A DNA stretch of 64,000 nt from Gemmatimonadota bacterium (GCA_027623325.1 JAQBXY010000011.1:21687-85686), one strand, 5' to 3'; shown: positions 54,179 through 62,212, counted from the stretch's first letter. Numbers and translations are program-made. The notes: generated by a model from the sequence alone, not told the origin.

Positions 54179-54901
54179 TCAGTACTTGATATCGGTCCGA
54201 CCGACCGTCATTCCGATGTTGCCTACCCGCTCGCCCATGGTGTAGTGCTCGCCGCTGCCTGCCATCATTCCGAAGAAGGGCACACGCGGCACGATGAGGC
54301 GGCCCGCGTCGTCCACGGCACCCTCCACGGCAGTGGTCGCGATCACTTCCGCGATGAAAATTTTGCGCATCGGGGGGACCTCGAGCGATCCGATCGTCCT
54401 GCACTCGCAGTGAATCGGCGCCTCCTCCACGGTAGGAGCGTCCACCGAGAGGGCGCGGCCACGCGTGAGACCGGCCAGAGCAAACTTGTCCGCCACTCGG
54501 CCGGAGTTCATGTCGACCGTATCGAAGGCCGTGACCATGGAAGCGGTCGGCACGTTCAATACGAATTCTGTGTGCACTTCGAGGAGTCGACGGGCGAGGT
54601 GTTCGGACGCCGCGCTGACCCCAATCTGGGGCGGGTCGCCGTTGACCACGAAGGTCCACAGAACGGAGATCTCGTCCGGATCACCCTCCGCGCCGTGGAT
54701 CGTCAACAGGATCGCCGGCACCGGTGGCACCATCGGTCCAGGTGCCTGCAGGGTTCGGCGCTCGGTGCCCAGAGCAAGGTGGGTGCGCTCCCGATCGGAG
54801 CCGCTTGTGTCCTGACTCGCTTCCGGGGCACATCCCCACACCGAAGCCACGCCGGCCGCGACCGAGGCTTCGCCCAGAAAGCGGCGTCTAGACCAGGTCA
54901 T
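54179..54901 (-). CDS. Tat-exported flavin reductase-like protein
   Basis: 240 residues. A twin-arginine signal (WSRRRFLGEASVAAGVASVWGC) is followed by an FMN-binding split-barrel fold of the flavin reductase type (PAILLTIHGAEGDPDEISVLWTFV, EFVLNVPTASMVTAFDTV, HCECRTIGSLEVP). It probably binds FMN; the partner enzyme is unknown. Last of three linked genes, overlapping the previous one by 4 bp. Confidence 0.82.
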   Translation of the reverse strand: MTWSRRRFLGEASVAAGVASVWGCAPEASQDTSGSDRERTHLALGTERRTLQAPGPMVPPVPAILLTIHGAEGDPDEISVLWTFVVNGDPPQIGVSAASEHLARRLLEVHTEFVLNVPTASMVTAFDTVDMNSGRVADKFALAGLTRGRALSVDAPTVEEAPIHCECRTIGSLEVPPMRKIFIAEVIATTAVEGAVDDAGRLIVPRVPFFGMMAGSGEHYTMGERVGNIGMTVGRTDIKY

Positions 54902-55665
54902 CCCACCCCGATCGGAATCAGCGCCATTGGCCTTCGAGCCATGCGCTCCCTGAACATGTGCGTGTAGGCGCGGATCTCGAGGCCCTGGCTATAGACCTCC
55001 ACCAGGTACAGCTCGTGCGGACTGTATACCCCGAGTTGGTCGAGACCCCCGATGACGGGGGCTTCGTCGATGAATACGCGCGGCTGCATGGAACGACCCC
55101 GCCTGAGGATGCAGAAGTTCGAAACCGCGCGCCGCCCGCAAGGAACCGGATTCACCAAAGCCTCATGCCGGAGGAACTCGATCATGTCGAACGAGGCACT
55201 CCGGACCAGTTGATCCTGCCCGAAGGCGCGGGTGGACACAGCAGCCGCATTCCGCCGCGACCGGAGTCGCGTTTGCATGAGTTCGATCCGTTGGGACACA
55301 ACCGAGAGGCCTTCCAGCATGACAGGCCGCGGGGTGAGACCGAACTCGAGGGCGTCGGTGGCGCTCGCCCCGAGGGTGACGGAGATCCCCAACCCTTCAA
55401 AGCCGTACTGATCGGCGATGATCAGGTAGCTCCCGGACGGGAGCGATCCTAGTTCGAACGCGCCCAGGGAATCCGTGAGGGTACCCCGAGCCAGGCCGTC
55501 CACTCGAACGCGGGCACCCGGGAGACGAACCCCACTCTCGGCGTCGAAGACGAAGCCGTATACGCCGGTGCCCGTTCGGACCGGCGTCGACTGCTGGGCC
55601 CACGCCGGTGATCCCACCAGGAACAGCAGTGCGAGCAACGCCCGCGTCAGGGCCCTAGTCGACAC
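54898..55665 (-). CDS. Exported carboxypeptidase-regulatory-like domain protein
   Basis: 255 residues with a signal peptide (ends AWA-QQ). The first part is a CarboxypepD_reg-like beta domain (GVYGFVFDAESGVRLPGARVRV, TLTDSLGAFELGSLPSGSYLI). The rest resembles the plug start of TonB-linked receptors but stops after about 150 residues (GLSVVSQRIELMQTRLRSRRN, RVFIDEAPVIGGLDQLGVY), with no barrel. Found as stand-alone proteins in this type of genome. GTG start inside the end of the DUF1569 gene. Confidence 0.78.
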   Translation of the reverse strand: MSTRALTRALLALLFLVGSPAWAQQSTPVRTGTGVYGFVFDAESGVRLPGARVRVDGLARGTLTDSLGAFELGSLPSGSYLIIADQYGFEGLGISVTLGASATDALEFGLTPRPVMLEGLSVVSQRIELMQTRLRSRRNAAAVSTRAFGQDQLVRSASFDMIEFLRHEALVNPVPCGRRAVSNFCILRRGRSMQPRVFIDEAPVIGGLDQLGVYSPHELYLVEVYSQGLEIRAYTHMFRERMARRPMALIPIGVG

Positions 55666-56113
55666 TGAACTGCCTCAGATGGTGGTCGACGTGCCGATAT
55701 CCATACCGGCCCCACTCGCCCCGAGACAGGCTCCCCCACACGTGGTGTGGCGCGAGCCCCCGTCCGTCCGTGTCGGCGAAGCGCTGAATGAGCGATTCCA
55801 ACTCCTGGACATCCACCTCGAAGTCCGAAGGAGAGCTGCCTCCCCGTTCGGCATCCATCTCGGCGGTGGTCCTCACCCCTTTCGGCCAGGGCATCGGTGT
55901 GCTGAACGCGAGGAAGCGTGCGACCCTCACGCGGAGTCCACCGGGCCTCGGGCGGACAGGTCGATCTCCCAGAATGCCTTTGAAAGAATCCGACAAATGG
56001 CAGACAGCCTGATTGGGCGTCATCCGACCCCAGCGGCGAGCGCTGTCCGGACGCAGCGTGCGGACGCGACGCACCAACTCCTCCCTTCGGTCCTTCTTGA
56101 AGAGCGATCCCAC
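55655..56113 (-). CDS. DUF1569 family protein
   Basis: 152 residues: LVRRVRTLRPDSARRWGRMTPNQAVCHLSDSF with the conserved His, then GRGLAPHHVWGSLSRGEWGRYGYRHVDHHLRQF with several histidines, a DinB-like four-helix layout. Cytosolic and of unknown function. Overlaps the following gene by 11 bp. Confidence 0.82.
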   Translation of the reverse strand: MGSLFKKDRREELVRRVRTLRPDSARRWGRMTPNQAVCHLSDSFKGILGDRPVRPRPGGLRVRVARFLAFSTPMPWPKGVRTTAEMDAERGGSSPSDFEVDVQELESLIQRFADTDGRGLAPHHVWGSLSRGEWGRYGYRHVDHHLRQFSVD

Positions 56114-56198
56114 TCCCGCCTCGGTTGCTCAGTTCGACGCGCCGCAGGGGCCGACGCGGCTCCGATGATTCTGGCGACCCTCTCGACAGTGGGCAAAC

Positions 56199-56885
56199 CT
56201 ACGATCCGTCCCCCAGCCAGCGGGGGAGCTCGCTGATACTCTCCAGAAGCACCGAATGAGGGTGCTCGCGGAGTCGATCGATGGCATGGGCCCCACCCAA
56301 GACTCCGACACTCCACCCGACTCCGGCGGCTGCCGCGGCCTGCAGATCGGCGACGGTATCGCCTGCAGCGAGAACCGCCTTGGGATCACGTTCGCCCACC
56401 AGATTCATCGCGGCGTGGATCAAATCAGGTGTAGGTCGCCCCCTCCGGACATCGTCACCAGAAATGACGCCAGCGAGCCCGAGCGTGTGCCATCCCAGGC
56501 CACTCACCAGCTGGTCCGCGGTCCCCCGATCCAGTCCCGTCGTGAGCACCACTCGGATGTCTGTGTCGATGAGCCACCGGAGCGCCCGATCCGCCCCCGG
56601 CACCGGGAGCGTCTCGGTCTTGTACCGCCGCTGAAGGCGTGCCTGGAAGTCCGCGTACACAGCGCTCGACAAGGCGACCCGGTCCTCGTGGGTCGGAAAG
56701 AGCCGGTCGACCAGGAGTGCGATTGCCTCCGTCTTCGAGCGACCCCGGATCTCGGAAATCGCCTCATCTGTCAGCGTCGCGCCGACCTCGGTAAACGCCT
56801 CTCGAAACGAGAGGGCCACCTCGTCTCCGCTCTGGACCGTGGTCCCTATCATATCGAGCACCGCAACTCGTGGCCGGATGCTCAC
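56199..56885 (-). CDS. HAD-family hydrolase (phosphonatase-like)
   Basis: 228 residues. The HAD motif I is VAVLDMIGTTVQSGDEV (DxxGTT, as in phosphonatase-like members), motif II ends RVVLTTGLDRGT, and motif IV is VLAAGDTVADLQAAAAAG. The cap domain lies between. Likely a phosphatase or phosphonoacetaldehyde hydrolase relative; the substrate is unknown. The GTG at 56885 has AGAGG six bases before it and removes an unconserved N-terminal extension. Confidence 0.85.
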   Translation of the reverse strand: MSIRPRVAVLDMIGTTVQSGDEVALSFREAFTEVGATLTDEAISEIRGRSKTEAIALLVDRLFPTHEDRVALSSAVYADFQARLQRRYKTETLPVPGADRALRWLIDTDIRVVLTTGLDRGTADQLVSGLGWHTLGLAGVISGDDVRRGRPTPDLIHAAMNLVGERDPKAVLAAGDTVADLQAAAAAGVGWSVGVLGGAHAIDRLREHPHSVLLESISELPRWLGDGS

Positions 56886-56976
56886 CGAGAACCTCTGCTC
56901 ACCAGACTCCCTCGCCGAGGGGTTCCGCACGACATTCCTTCCATCTCCGCCGTCTCATTCTGAATCGATCGATCTC

Positions 56977-57513
56977 ATGCTTCAAGAACTCGTTGCTGGC
57001 CCCTTTGGCCCTCTCCTCGTCTTCGTCCTGCGCGCCACGGACGTCACAATGGCGACCATGCGCATGCTCCTGATCGTGCGAAATCACCGTATCATCGCTC
57101 CGATAATCGGGTTCTTCGAGATTCTGGTCTGGGTCGCTGCGATCGGGATCGTCGTACAGCACCTGAACAGCCCGCTCCACATCATCGGATACGCCGCTGG
57201 CTTCGCTTGTGGCAACTACCTGGGCCTGCTCCTCGAAGAACGACTGGCGCTCGGGCTCGCCACGATCCGGACCGTCGTCCGGTCGGGAGGCCCCGAACTC
57301 GCCGCGGAGCTTCGCGACGGCGGCTTCGGTGTGACCGAGATGGCCGGCCAGGGGCGCGAGGGGACGGTCGAGGTCCTGTACTCCGTGATTCCGCGGCGAA
57401 ACGTCGACCGGTGCCTGGCCATCATCGATCGAGGCGCGCCGGATTCGTTCGTCGTGGTCGACGAGCCACGGCTCATCCGTCGCGGCTGGCTCTATCAGAA
57501 GCGAAAGAAGTAG
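56977..57513 (+). CDS. UPF0316/DUF2179-type membrane protein
   Basis: 178 residues: three transmembrane helices (PLLVFVLRATDVTMATMRML, APIIGFFEILVWVAAIGIVV, IGYAAGFACGNYLGLLLEERL) and a C-terminal cytoplasmic domain (VTEMAGQGREGTVEVLYSVIPRR). Matches the UPF0316 layout in length and order. Function unknown. Divergent from the HAD gene. Confidence 0.88.
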   Translation: MLQELVAGPFGPLLVFVLRATDVTMATMRMLLIVRNHRIIAPIIGFFEILVWVAAIGIVVQHLNSPLHIIGYAAGFACGNYLGLLLEERLALGLATIRTVVRSGGPELAAELRDGGFGVTEMAGQGREGTVEVLYSVIPRRNVDRCLAIIDRGAPDSFVVVDEPRLIRRGWLYQKRKK

Positions 57514-57531
57514 GGCACACATCGGGCCGGG

Positions 57532-58031
57532 TCAGAACCGGACGGTAAACCCCACGGAGACGCGCGGTCCTGCTGGGTCGAAGCCCGAGGGTGCCACATA
57601 GGCGGTGACCCAGTCGTCGTGACGGATCAGCGTGCCGATTAGTGCACCCACGGCCGCCCCGCCCAAGGTCGTAGCGCCTAGCAACACGGCACATAGCTGA
57701 CCGTAGTTACCGGACCCTCGGCACTGCTGGGGATTCGACAGCATTCCGGCACCCACGACCCCTCCGACGGCGAGACCGCCGATCAACGCGCCACGTACGG
57801 TATGCCCGTGTCGACCGCTCACGCGTTCGACGCTCTCGACGGATTCGACCGGGATCACGCGACGCTGGGTACCGAGCAGGACCACCAGCGAGTCCCCGTC
57901 CATCGACACCCAATTCCCCTCGACGATGGATTCCGGCGCGGAAACCGTACCCGCACCCGTTCGCCCTGGGCCATGAGCGCGCCTCCCGGCCAAAGAGCCA
58001 GTACGATCACCAGTACCGAGCGCACGATCAC
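57532..58031 (-). pseudogene. Frameshifted exported protein with a glycine-zipper region
   Basis: From GTG 58031 the frame gives a signal peptide (VRSVLVIVLALWPGGALMAQ-GER). The shifted frame continues SAPESIVEGNWVSMDGDSLV and VLLGTQRRVIPVESVESVERVSG, then a glycine-rich hydrophobic region (RGALIGGLAVGGVVGAGM, GATTLGGAAVGALIGTLI) and a barrel-like end (VSVGFTVRF). The two halves join by a one-base shift at about 57950, so the gene is disrupted or the assembly has an indel. No family recognised. Confidence 0.6.
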
Positions 58032-58176
58032 TGCACCCCGAGACCACCCCTGAAGATGAAAAACGCAGCAGCGCATAGACACAAGCCAGCCCAGAGGTAG
58101 TCGAGCTTGATGGGTTCCCGAAGGTACAAGATGCGATCGGGACGAATACGGTCAGCGAGATGATCGAATCTCAGCC
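58028..58176 (-). pseudogene. DMT/DUF486-family remnant
   Basis: The C-terminal helix of the DUF486 family (LYLREPIKLDYLWAGLCLC, then AAAFFIFRG) is preceded in another frame by SIISLTVFVPIA, the matching upstream helix. A one-base shift separates them, and everything before is missing. Confidence 0.65.
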
Positions 58177-58638
58177 CGTGAACACGAATTCCACGACAAT
58201 GGTGGCGAGCTCCGCAAAGCTCAGGCGGAACTCCCCCTGAACACCGAAGATGGATTCGACCGCCCCGGTCGTCCGGGACCGAAGGAGGAAGTCCACGCAG
58301 TGGACCCCACCCCCGTCCTGGGTAATGACAACCACTTCGAACCGACCATCCGCGCCGGAAACGGCTGGATTCGGAACTGCACCGACTGGGTTCGTATCGA
58401 TGGCACAGTCGAAATGCAGCACCCCCGTGTAGGCCTCCCCCTCCAATCGCTTCCGAATGCCATCGATCCACCCGTAACAGAGGGCTTCGTCGACCGACTC
58501 CTCCCACGTCATGCTGGGGCGACCGGTCGACTTCTTCCAATAGCCCACCCACTGCTCGTCACGATCGGCGTGCCAACGTGACAGCCACGTTCGGAAGGCC
58601 GCGGCGGACGCGAAGTGAATTACGCCTTCTGGTTCCAC
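58171..58638 (-). pseudogene. Mosaic frame: YdeI-like N-terminus joined to an unrelated fragment
   Basis: Residues 1-71 (58426-58638) match the N-terminus of YdeI/OmpD-associated proteins (WVGYWKKSTGRPSMTWEESV, EALCYGWIDGIRKRL). They are then joined in frame to about 84 residues of a different kind (AVPNPAVSGADGRFEVVVIT, GVHCVDFLLRSRTTGAVESI) that read as the end of a secreted beta-sandwich protein. The frame runs straight into the DUF486 remnant. Three gene fragments are fused in 610 bp. Confidence 0.6.
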
Positions 58639-58694
58639 GCCTTCAGGACCTCCGTTCCGCGAGGGGAGAGCCGAGACCTACTCCCCCACATGGG

Positions 58695-58889
58695 CTATGA
58701 GCGTGCGAAGTCCATCAGTGGCCTGGTATCACCCTGGTCTGCGATCTGCAGGGCTCCGATGTAGGCCGCACGCAATTCAGAAGTGCTCGACAGACTGACG
58801 CCGCCCCACGAGAACCTCTCTCCGCCCAGGTGCCGGAGGAGCAGGTCGGCCATGAATCTGGCGTGCCTTCCATTGCCGTTTGGGTGCAC
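58695..58889 (-). pseudogene. C-terminal remnant of a Fic-family protein (mobile mystery protein B type)
   Basis: 64 residues starting HPNGNGRHARFMADLLLRHL, the Fic nucleotide-binding motif (HxFxxGNGRxxR, here HPNGNGR with residues missing), ending RAAYIGALQIADQGDTRPLM. The preceding three quarters of the domain are absent. Fic proteins of this group are linked to mobile elements, which fits the array that begins here. Confidence 0.65.
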
Positions 58890-58955
58890 ATCATATCAAT
58901 CAGCGCAAGTCACACGTTGACATCGTAATGCTCCAGGCATCCATCCGTGGATGAC

Positions 58956-59070
58956 ATATAGCGTTCTAGGTGAGCGACGCCGAACCGGAGGCACCGCGAA
59001 GCGGGCTGAGGATTCGGTGTCCCGAAGGGCCGGAGCGGCATGGCCGCGCAGGCGCTCACCGTTGTTAGAC
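58956..59070 (+). other. attC-like site A (integron cassette recombination site)
   Basis: A degenerate R'' (ATATAGC) and spacer GTTCTA are followed by L'' GGTGAGCG (58969-58976), a folded middle, L' CGCTCACC (59053-59060, perfect complement), spacer GTT, and the core site R' GTTAGAC (59064-59070), which fits GTTRRRY exactly. TATAGCGTTCTA resembles TATAACGTTCAA of site C. The cassette with the MazE/Doc pair starts at the TTAGAC. The rest of 58890-59249 shows no gene. Confidence 0.6.
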
Positions 59071-59210
59071 GACGGCGCGCGGTCGAGCCACCAAGAGATC
59101 CACCGTCAGCGTCCGGCAGAGGTGAGTGTTGAAGCCGCGTCGGAGAGTCGGCTATGGACGGCGTCATCCTCCTTCGCCAGACCTTCCACAATCTTGCTCG
59201 ACGCCCAACA

Positions 59211-59232
59211 TGTTATTACTCTTGTTATAACC
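59211..59232 (+). promoter_or_regulatory. AT-rich promoter/operator of the MazE-like/Doc pair
   Basis: TGTTAT occurs twice, 12 bp apart, followed by AACC, in a strikingly AT-rich spot 20 bp before the antitoxin ATG. Toxin-antitoxin operons are commonly autoregulated at such repeats; that role here is inferred. Confidence 0.35.
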
Positions 59233-59249
59233 AACGATCGAGGACTCTG

Positions 59250-59477
59250 ATGCCAAAGCAGACCACTATCCGTGCCATCGGCAACTCGGCCGGTACGACC
59301 ATCCCCAAGCCCATGCTCGAACGCTATCACTTGGCGGAGGGCGATACTGTGCACCTAGTTGAGACGGAAGAGGGCATCTTGATCACTCCTTTCGATCCCG
59401 ATTTCCAGGAAGCCATGGAGATCTACGCCGAGGGCGCCAAGCGCTATCGAAATGCCATGCGTGAACTTGCCAAGTGA
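59250..59477 (+). CDS. AbrB/MazE-type antitoxin
   Basis: 75 residues. The N-terminal swapped-hairpin DNA-binding domain (TTIRAIGNSAGTTIPKPMLE, then RYHLAEGDTVHLVETEEG) is followed by an acidic C-terminal tail that would cover the toxin. GAGGA lies five bases before the ATG. Its TGA overlaps the toxin GTG by 4 bp (GTGA), so production is coupled. Confidence 0.85.
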   Translation: MPKQTTIRAIGNSAGTTIPKPMLERYHLAEGDTVHLVETEEGILITPFDPDFQEAMEIYAEGAKRYRNAMRELAK

Positions 59478-59863
59478 CGGAGCCACGTTGGCTCTCTTCT
59501 GTGCACGTCCTCTCGATCCACGCGGATCAGATCCAAGCTCACGGTGGCTCTCTGGGTTTGCGCGACCGGAGTCTCTTCGAGTCTGCCCTTGAACGGCCCC
59601 GGAACCGGTTCCTGTATGATCCTGAGGCAGATCTCCCGGCGCTTGCCGCCGCCTATGGCTTCGGACTTTCAAGCAATCATCCGTTCGTGGACGGCAACAA
59701 ACGCGTTGCCTTCCAGGCCATGTATCTGTTTCTCGGCCTGAACGGGTTCCGCATCGACGCACCCGAAGAAGATGTCGTCGCGCTCATCCTTGCTTTGGCG
59801 AGCGGCAACCTCGAAGAACCCGCCCTGGCCGACTGGCTCCGCAGCCACCTCTCACCTCGCTGA
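59474..59863 (+). CDS. doc: Doc-type death-on-curing toxin (Fic fold)
   Basis: 129 residues with the Doc/Fic motif NHPFVDGNKRVAFQAMYLFL and the N-terminal LSIHADQIQAHGGSLGLRDR. Doc toxins phosphorylate EF-Tu and stop translation; Doc pairs usually have a Phd antitoxin, but AbrB-like partners occur. The HPFxxGNKR motif is intact, so the toxin is probably active. GTG start. Confidence 0.9.
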   Translation: MTEPRWLSSVHVLSIHADQIQAHGGSLGLRDRSLFESALERPRNRFLYDPEADLPALAAAYGFGLSSNHPFVDGNKRVAFQAMYLFLGLNGFRIDAPEEDVVALILALASGNLEEPALADWLRSHLSPR

Positions 59864-59889
59864 CCCATCCCACTCGGCTAGGGCTTGGC

Positions 59890-60034
59890 GGCTAACGTTT
59901 CAAAGTTGCAGTCGCGGCCCCCAACCAGGACGGACTCGCCAAGCACCCGTGCCGGTGCCGCCCAGGTCACATCGCCGATCCGCTGTCGGGCCGTGATCCA
60001 CTGGAGTGAGCGCCAGCGAACGAAAGCTGCAACT
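59890..60034 (+). other. attC-like site B, interrupted by an IS1111-type element
   Basis: R'' GGCTAAC, spacer GTTTCAA, L'' AGTTGCAG (59904-59911), and L' CTGCAACT (60027-60034, perfect complement). The sequence then changes to the insertion sequence. The R' core would be GTTATAC at 61398-61404, just past the right end of that element. R'' is complementary to the TTAGAC at the start of this cassette with one mismatch, as expected if they came from one circular cassette. Confidence 0.6.
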
Positions 60035-60120
60035 GATGGGATGGACTCCTCCCCCGACGGCACCAGCGTGCCAGCAATTAAGACGGCCCTAAAAGGCCAA
60101 GGACAGAGGGAGGAGTCTGA

Positions 60121-61142
60121 ATGAACACTACACAGGTGGGCGTGGATGTGGCAAAGGCTGTGTTCGAAGTGGCCCTATCCGATGCACCGGGTACGGTGCG
60201 GGAACGGCATCGCCTGAGCCGCGAACGGTTCCGGCGGTTCTTCGCGACCCGCGAAGCGAGCGACGTCCTGATGGAGGCGTGCGGGTCGGCCCACTACTGG
60301 GGTCGGGAGCTGCAGGCGATGGGGCACCACGTGGTGCTCCTCCATACCGGAGACGTGGCTCGCTATCGGGATGGCAACAAGACGGATCGAGCCGACGCGA
60401 AGGCGCTTCTCGAAGCCGCCCGCAACTCGGCGATCGATCCGGTGCCGGTGAAGTCACGGGAACAGCAGGCGATTGCTGCGCTGCATCGTATACGCATGGG
60501 ATACCTCCAGACTCGGACCGCACGCATCAACGCTGTCCGGGGCCATCTTCGGGAGTTCGGCGTCGTAATCCCCATGGGGCCCGGCACGTGGTGGCGCAGG
60601 CAGGAGCGGCCCTGAGCACGGAGGCGTTGCCCGACTACCTGCGCCGTGCCCTGCTGGACGCTCTCGATGAGATCGAGGCCCTCGAGACCAAGGCCGAACA
60701 TTTGCGCACGGAGCTCAAGGATCTCGCCCGGGCGATGCCCGAGGCTACGGCCCTCTTGAGCGTTCCGGACGTCGGCGTACTCACGGCCACGGCGCTCGTC
60801 GCGTTCGTGGGTGACATTCATCGCTTCCGTTCGGGCCGCGACTTTGCCGCCTACCTCGGGCTGACCCCGAGAGAGCACTCCTCCGGTCCGTCGCGGCGTC
60901 TCGGTCGCATCACCAAGCGTGGCAACAGCTACCTCCGGATGATGCTCATCCACGGCGCTCGCTCAGCGCTCCGGGCTGGCTCCGTCGTCGAAGTGCCTGA
61001 TGACCTCAGAACCTGGGCCCTCGACATCGCTCGTCGAAAGGGCTTCAACGTTGCCGCCGTCGCCCTCGCCAACAAACTCGCTCGCGTATGCTGGCGCGTA
61101 TGGCGAGATCAAAGGCCCTTTGAACGAAGGGAGGCCGCCTAG
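60121..61142 (+). pseudogene. IS1111-type DEDD transposase, frameshifted
   Basis: The first part (to about 60580) carries the DEDD RuvC-like domain: VGVDVAKAVFEVAL (D), MEACGSAHYWG (E), GNKTDRADAKALLEA (D...D). A one-base loss at GGGGCCCGG moves the rest into another frame: HVVAQAGAALSTEALPDYL, then SVPDVGVLTATALVAFVGDI and FAAYLGLTPREHSSG with the conserved serine region, to the end. Together they make a complete IS110-family protein of about 340 residues. The frame change needs a -1 shift at GGG CCC, which is not a good slippery site, so inactivation or an assembly error is more likely than programmed frameshifting. Confidence 0.8.
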
Positions 61143-61376
61143 ACTTCACACGATCGAGCTGCACAGCGAAGACATCGATGGCCCACCGGTCTGACCGGCG
61201 TGGGGACGTGCCGATAACAAACGCGTCCGCTCTGGGGACGAGCAACCGATAGGCGCCCCACGCGTGACTTTCCATCGTGGCCAGGGTGTTCTGCACCCAT
61301 CCTATGGGCCGGAGATACGACTGCAGTCGACCTCGGCCATCATCGCTTCGCCTTTGCATCCGCTTGCATCTACTCC
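61143..61376 (+). ncRNA. Possible bridge RNA region of the IS1111-type element
   Basis: About 235 bp without a gene between the transposase stop and the right inverted repeat, much longer than the left end. In the IS1111 group the guide (bridge) RNA is encoded downstream of the recombinase. It contains pairable GC-rich segments such as CCGGTCTGACCGG and CGCGTCC...GGGGACG. I could not identify the target- and donor-binding loops by eye. Confidence 0.35.
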
Positions 61377-61397
61377 GGGAGGAGTCCAGATACGCTT

Positions 61398-61404
61398 GTT
61401 ATAC
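61398..61404 (+). other. Cassette core site GTTATAC (start of the AbrB/PIN cassette)
   Basis: GTTATAC is the exact reverse complement of the R'' box GTATAAC at the far end of the same cassette (62274-62280), as required when both come from one circular cassette. It lies 6 bp beyond the inferred right end of the IS. 61405-61532 between it and the antitoxin gene shows no gene. Confidence 0.5.
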
Positions 61405-61532
61405 GCAGTGGCGTTTCCACAATCGTGCGCCTCTCCAATCCCATCAGTCCAGGCTGACGCGTCCACCGAGGATCAGTTGACGGCACACACTCTTCATTGC
61501 GATCTTACTGGTAAGACTTAATGGAGGTTCGT

Positions 61533-61796
61533 ATGATTCAACCAGCTACAACGAAACTGTCCTCAAAGGGACAGGTCGTCATTCCTGAAGACATCAGAAA
61601 GCGTCTGGGCCTGGAAGCCGGTGCCCAGTTTGTGGTGGTCGGAGAAGGGGACGTCGTAGTCCTCAAGGCGCTCAAGGCTCCGAAGATGGCTGACTTCAAG
61701 GCGCTCCTCGACAAAGCTCAGAAGTCGGCCGAAGCCGCTGGCCTCACGCCAGCTGATGTCGAGCGCGCCATTCGCGAGGTTCGGAAGAAGAAGTGA
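61533..61796 (+). CDS. AbrB-family antitoxin (VapB-like)
   Basis: 87 residues. The N-terminal swapped-hairpin domain TTKLSSKGQVVIPEDIRKRL, then GLEAGAQFVVVGEGDVVVLK, is followed by a helical C-terminus that likely wraps the toxin. GGAGG sits five bases before this ATG; an ATG at 61521 is too close to the SD. Overlaps the PIN gene by 4 bp (GTGA). Confidence 0.88.
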   Translation: MIQPATTKLSSKGQVVIPEDIRKRLGLEAGAQFVVVGEGDVVVLKALKAPKMADFKALLDKAQKSAEAAGLTPADVERAIREVRKKK

Positions 61797-62212
61797 AAGT
61801 CGTTCTCGACACGAACGTCCTGATCTCTGGCATCTTCTTTGGTGGCCCGCCTCGCGCGACTCTCGATGCGTGGACTGCTGGGCGCTTCGAACTCATCCTT
61901 TCTCCGTCGATGGTTGATGAGTACGTACGCACCTGTGACCGCCTAGGCCTGTCCCATCCAGCACTCGATTACCAGCCCATTCTGGCTTCGGTCATCGGGC
62001 ATGCTACGCTCGTTCCCGACACGACTCATCCTCAGCCGATTACGGCTGACCCGGATGATGACAAGTTCATGCTATGCGCGCACAGCAGCGATGCTCTCGT
62101 CGTTTCAGGAGACAAGCACCTTCTTGAGGCGAGTGGCTGGAAGGGTATTCAAGTGTTGAAGCCGCGCGTCTTCCTAGACTTCCTGTCAGACGAAACCGAA
62201 AGTGCCGGCTAG
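61793..62212 (+). CDS. PIN-domain toxin (VapC-like, COG1569 type)
   Basis: 139 residues of PIN-domain RNase: VVLDTNVLISGIFFGGPPR with the first acidic residue, SPSMVDEYVRTCDRLGL (Glu), DPDDDKFMLCAHSSDALVVS (Asp cluster) and GDKHLLEA. All four acidic positions of the active site appear present, so an active ribonuclease toxin is likely. GTG start coupled to the antitoxin. Confidence 0.88.
   Translation: MKVVLDTNVLISGIFFGGPPRATLDAWTAGRFELILSPSMVDEYVRTCDRLGLSHPALDYQPILASVIGHATLVPDTTHPQPITADPDDDKFMLCAHSSDALVVSGDKHLLEASGWKGIQVLKPRVFLDFLSDETESAG

Larger units (their letters stand above)
60035..61391 (+). mobile_element. IS110-superfamily insertion sequence, IS1111-attC-like
   Basis: Perfect 12-bp inverted repeats TGGACTCCTCCC (60042-60053) and GGGAGGAGTCCA (61377-61388) lie 7 bp inside the left and 3 bp inside the right proposed ends. 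Subterminal, asymmetrically placed repeats are the mark of the IS1111 group. The element starts directly after the L' box of an attC-like site, matching the known habit of the IS1111-attC subgroup. It encodes a DEDD transposase, now frameshifted. A third copy of the repeat, GGGAGGAGTC, lies just before the transposase start. Length about 1357 bp. Confidence 0.75.

Noticed and set aside
58028..58176. UGA before DSIISLTVF as a Sec readthrough joining the mosaic frame to the DUF486 piece
   Set aside because: The upstream residue context is not a Cys motif, the downstream frame breaks again within 15 codons, and no SECIS-like hairpin was seen.
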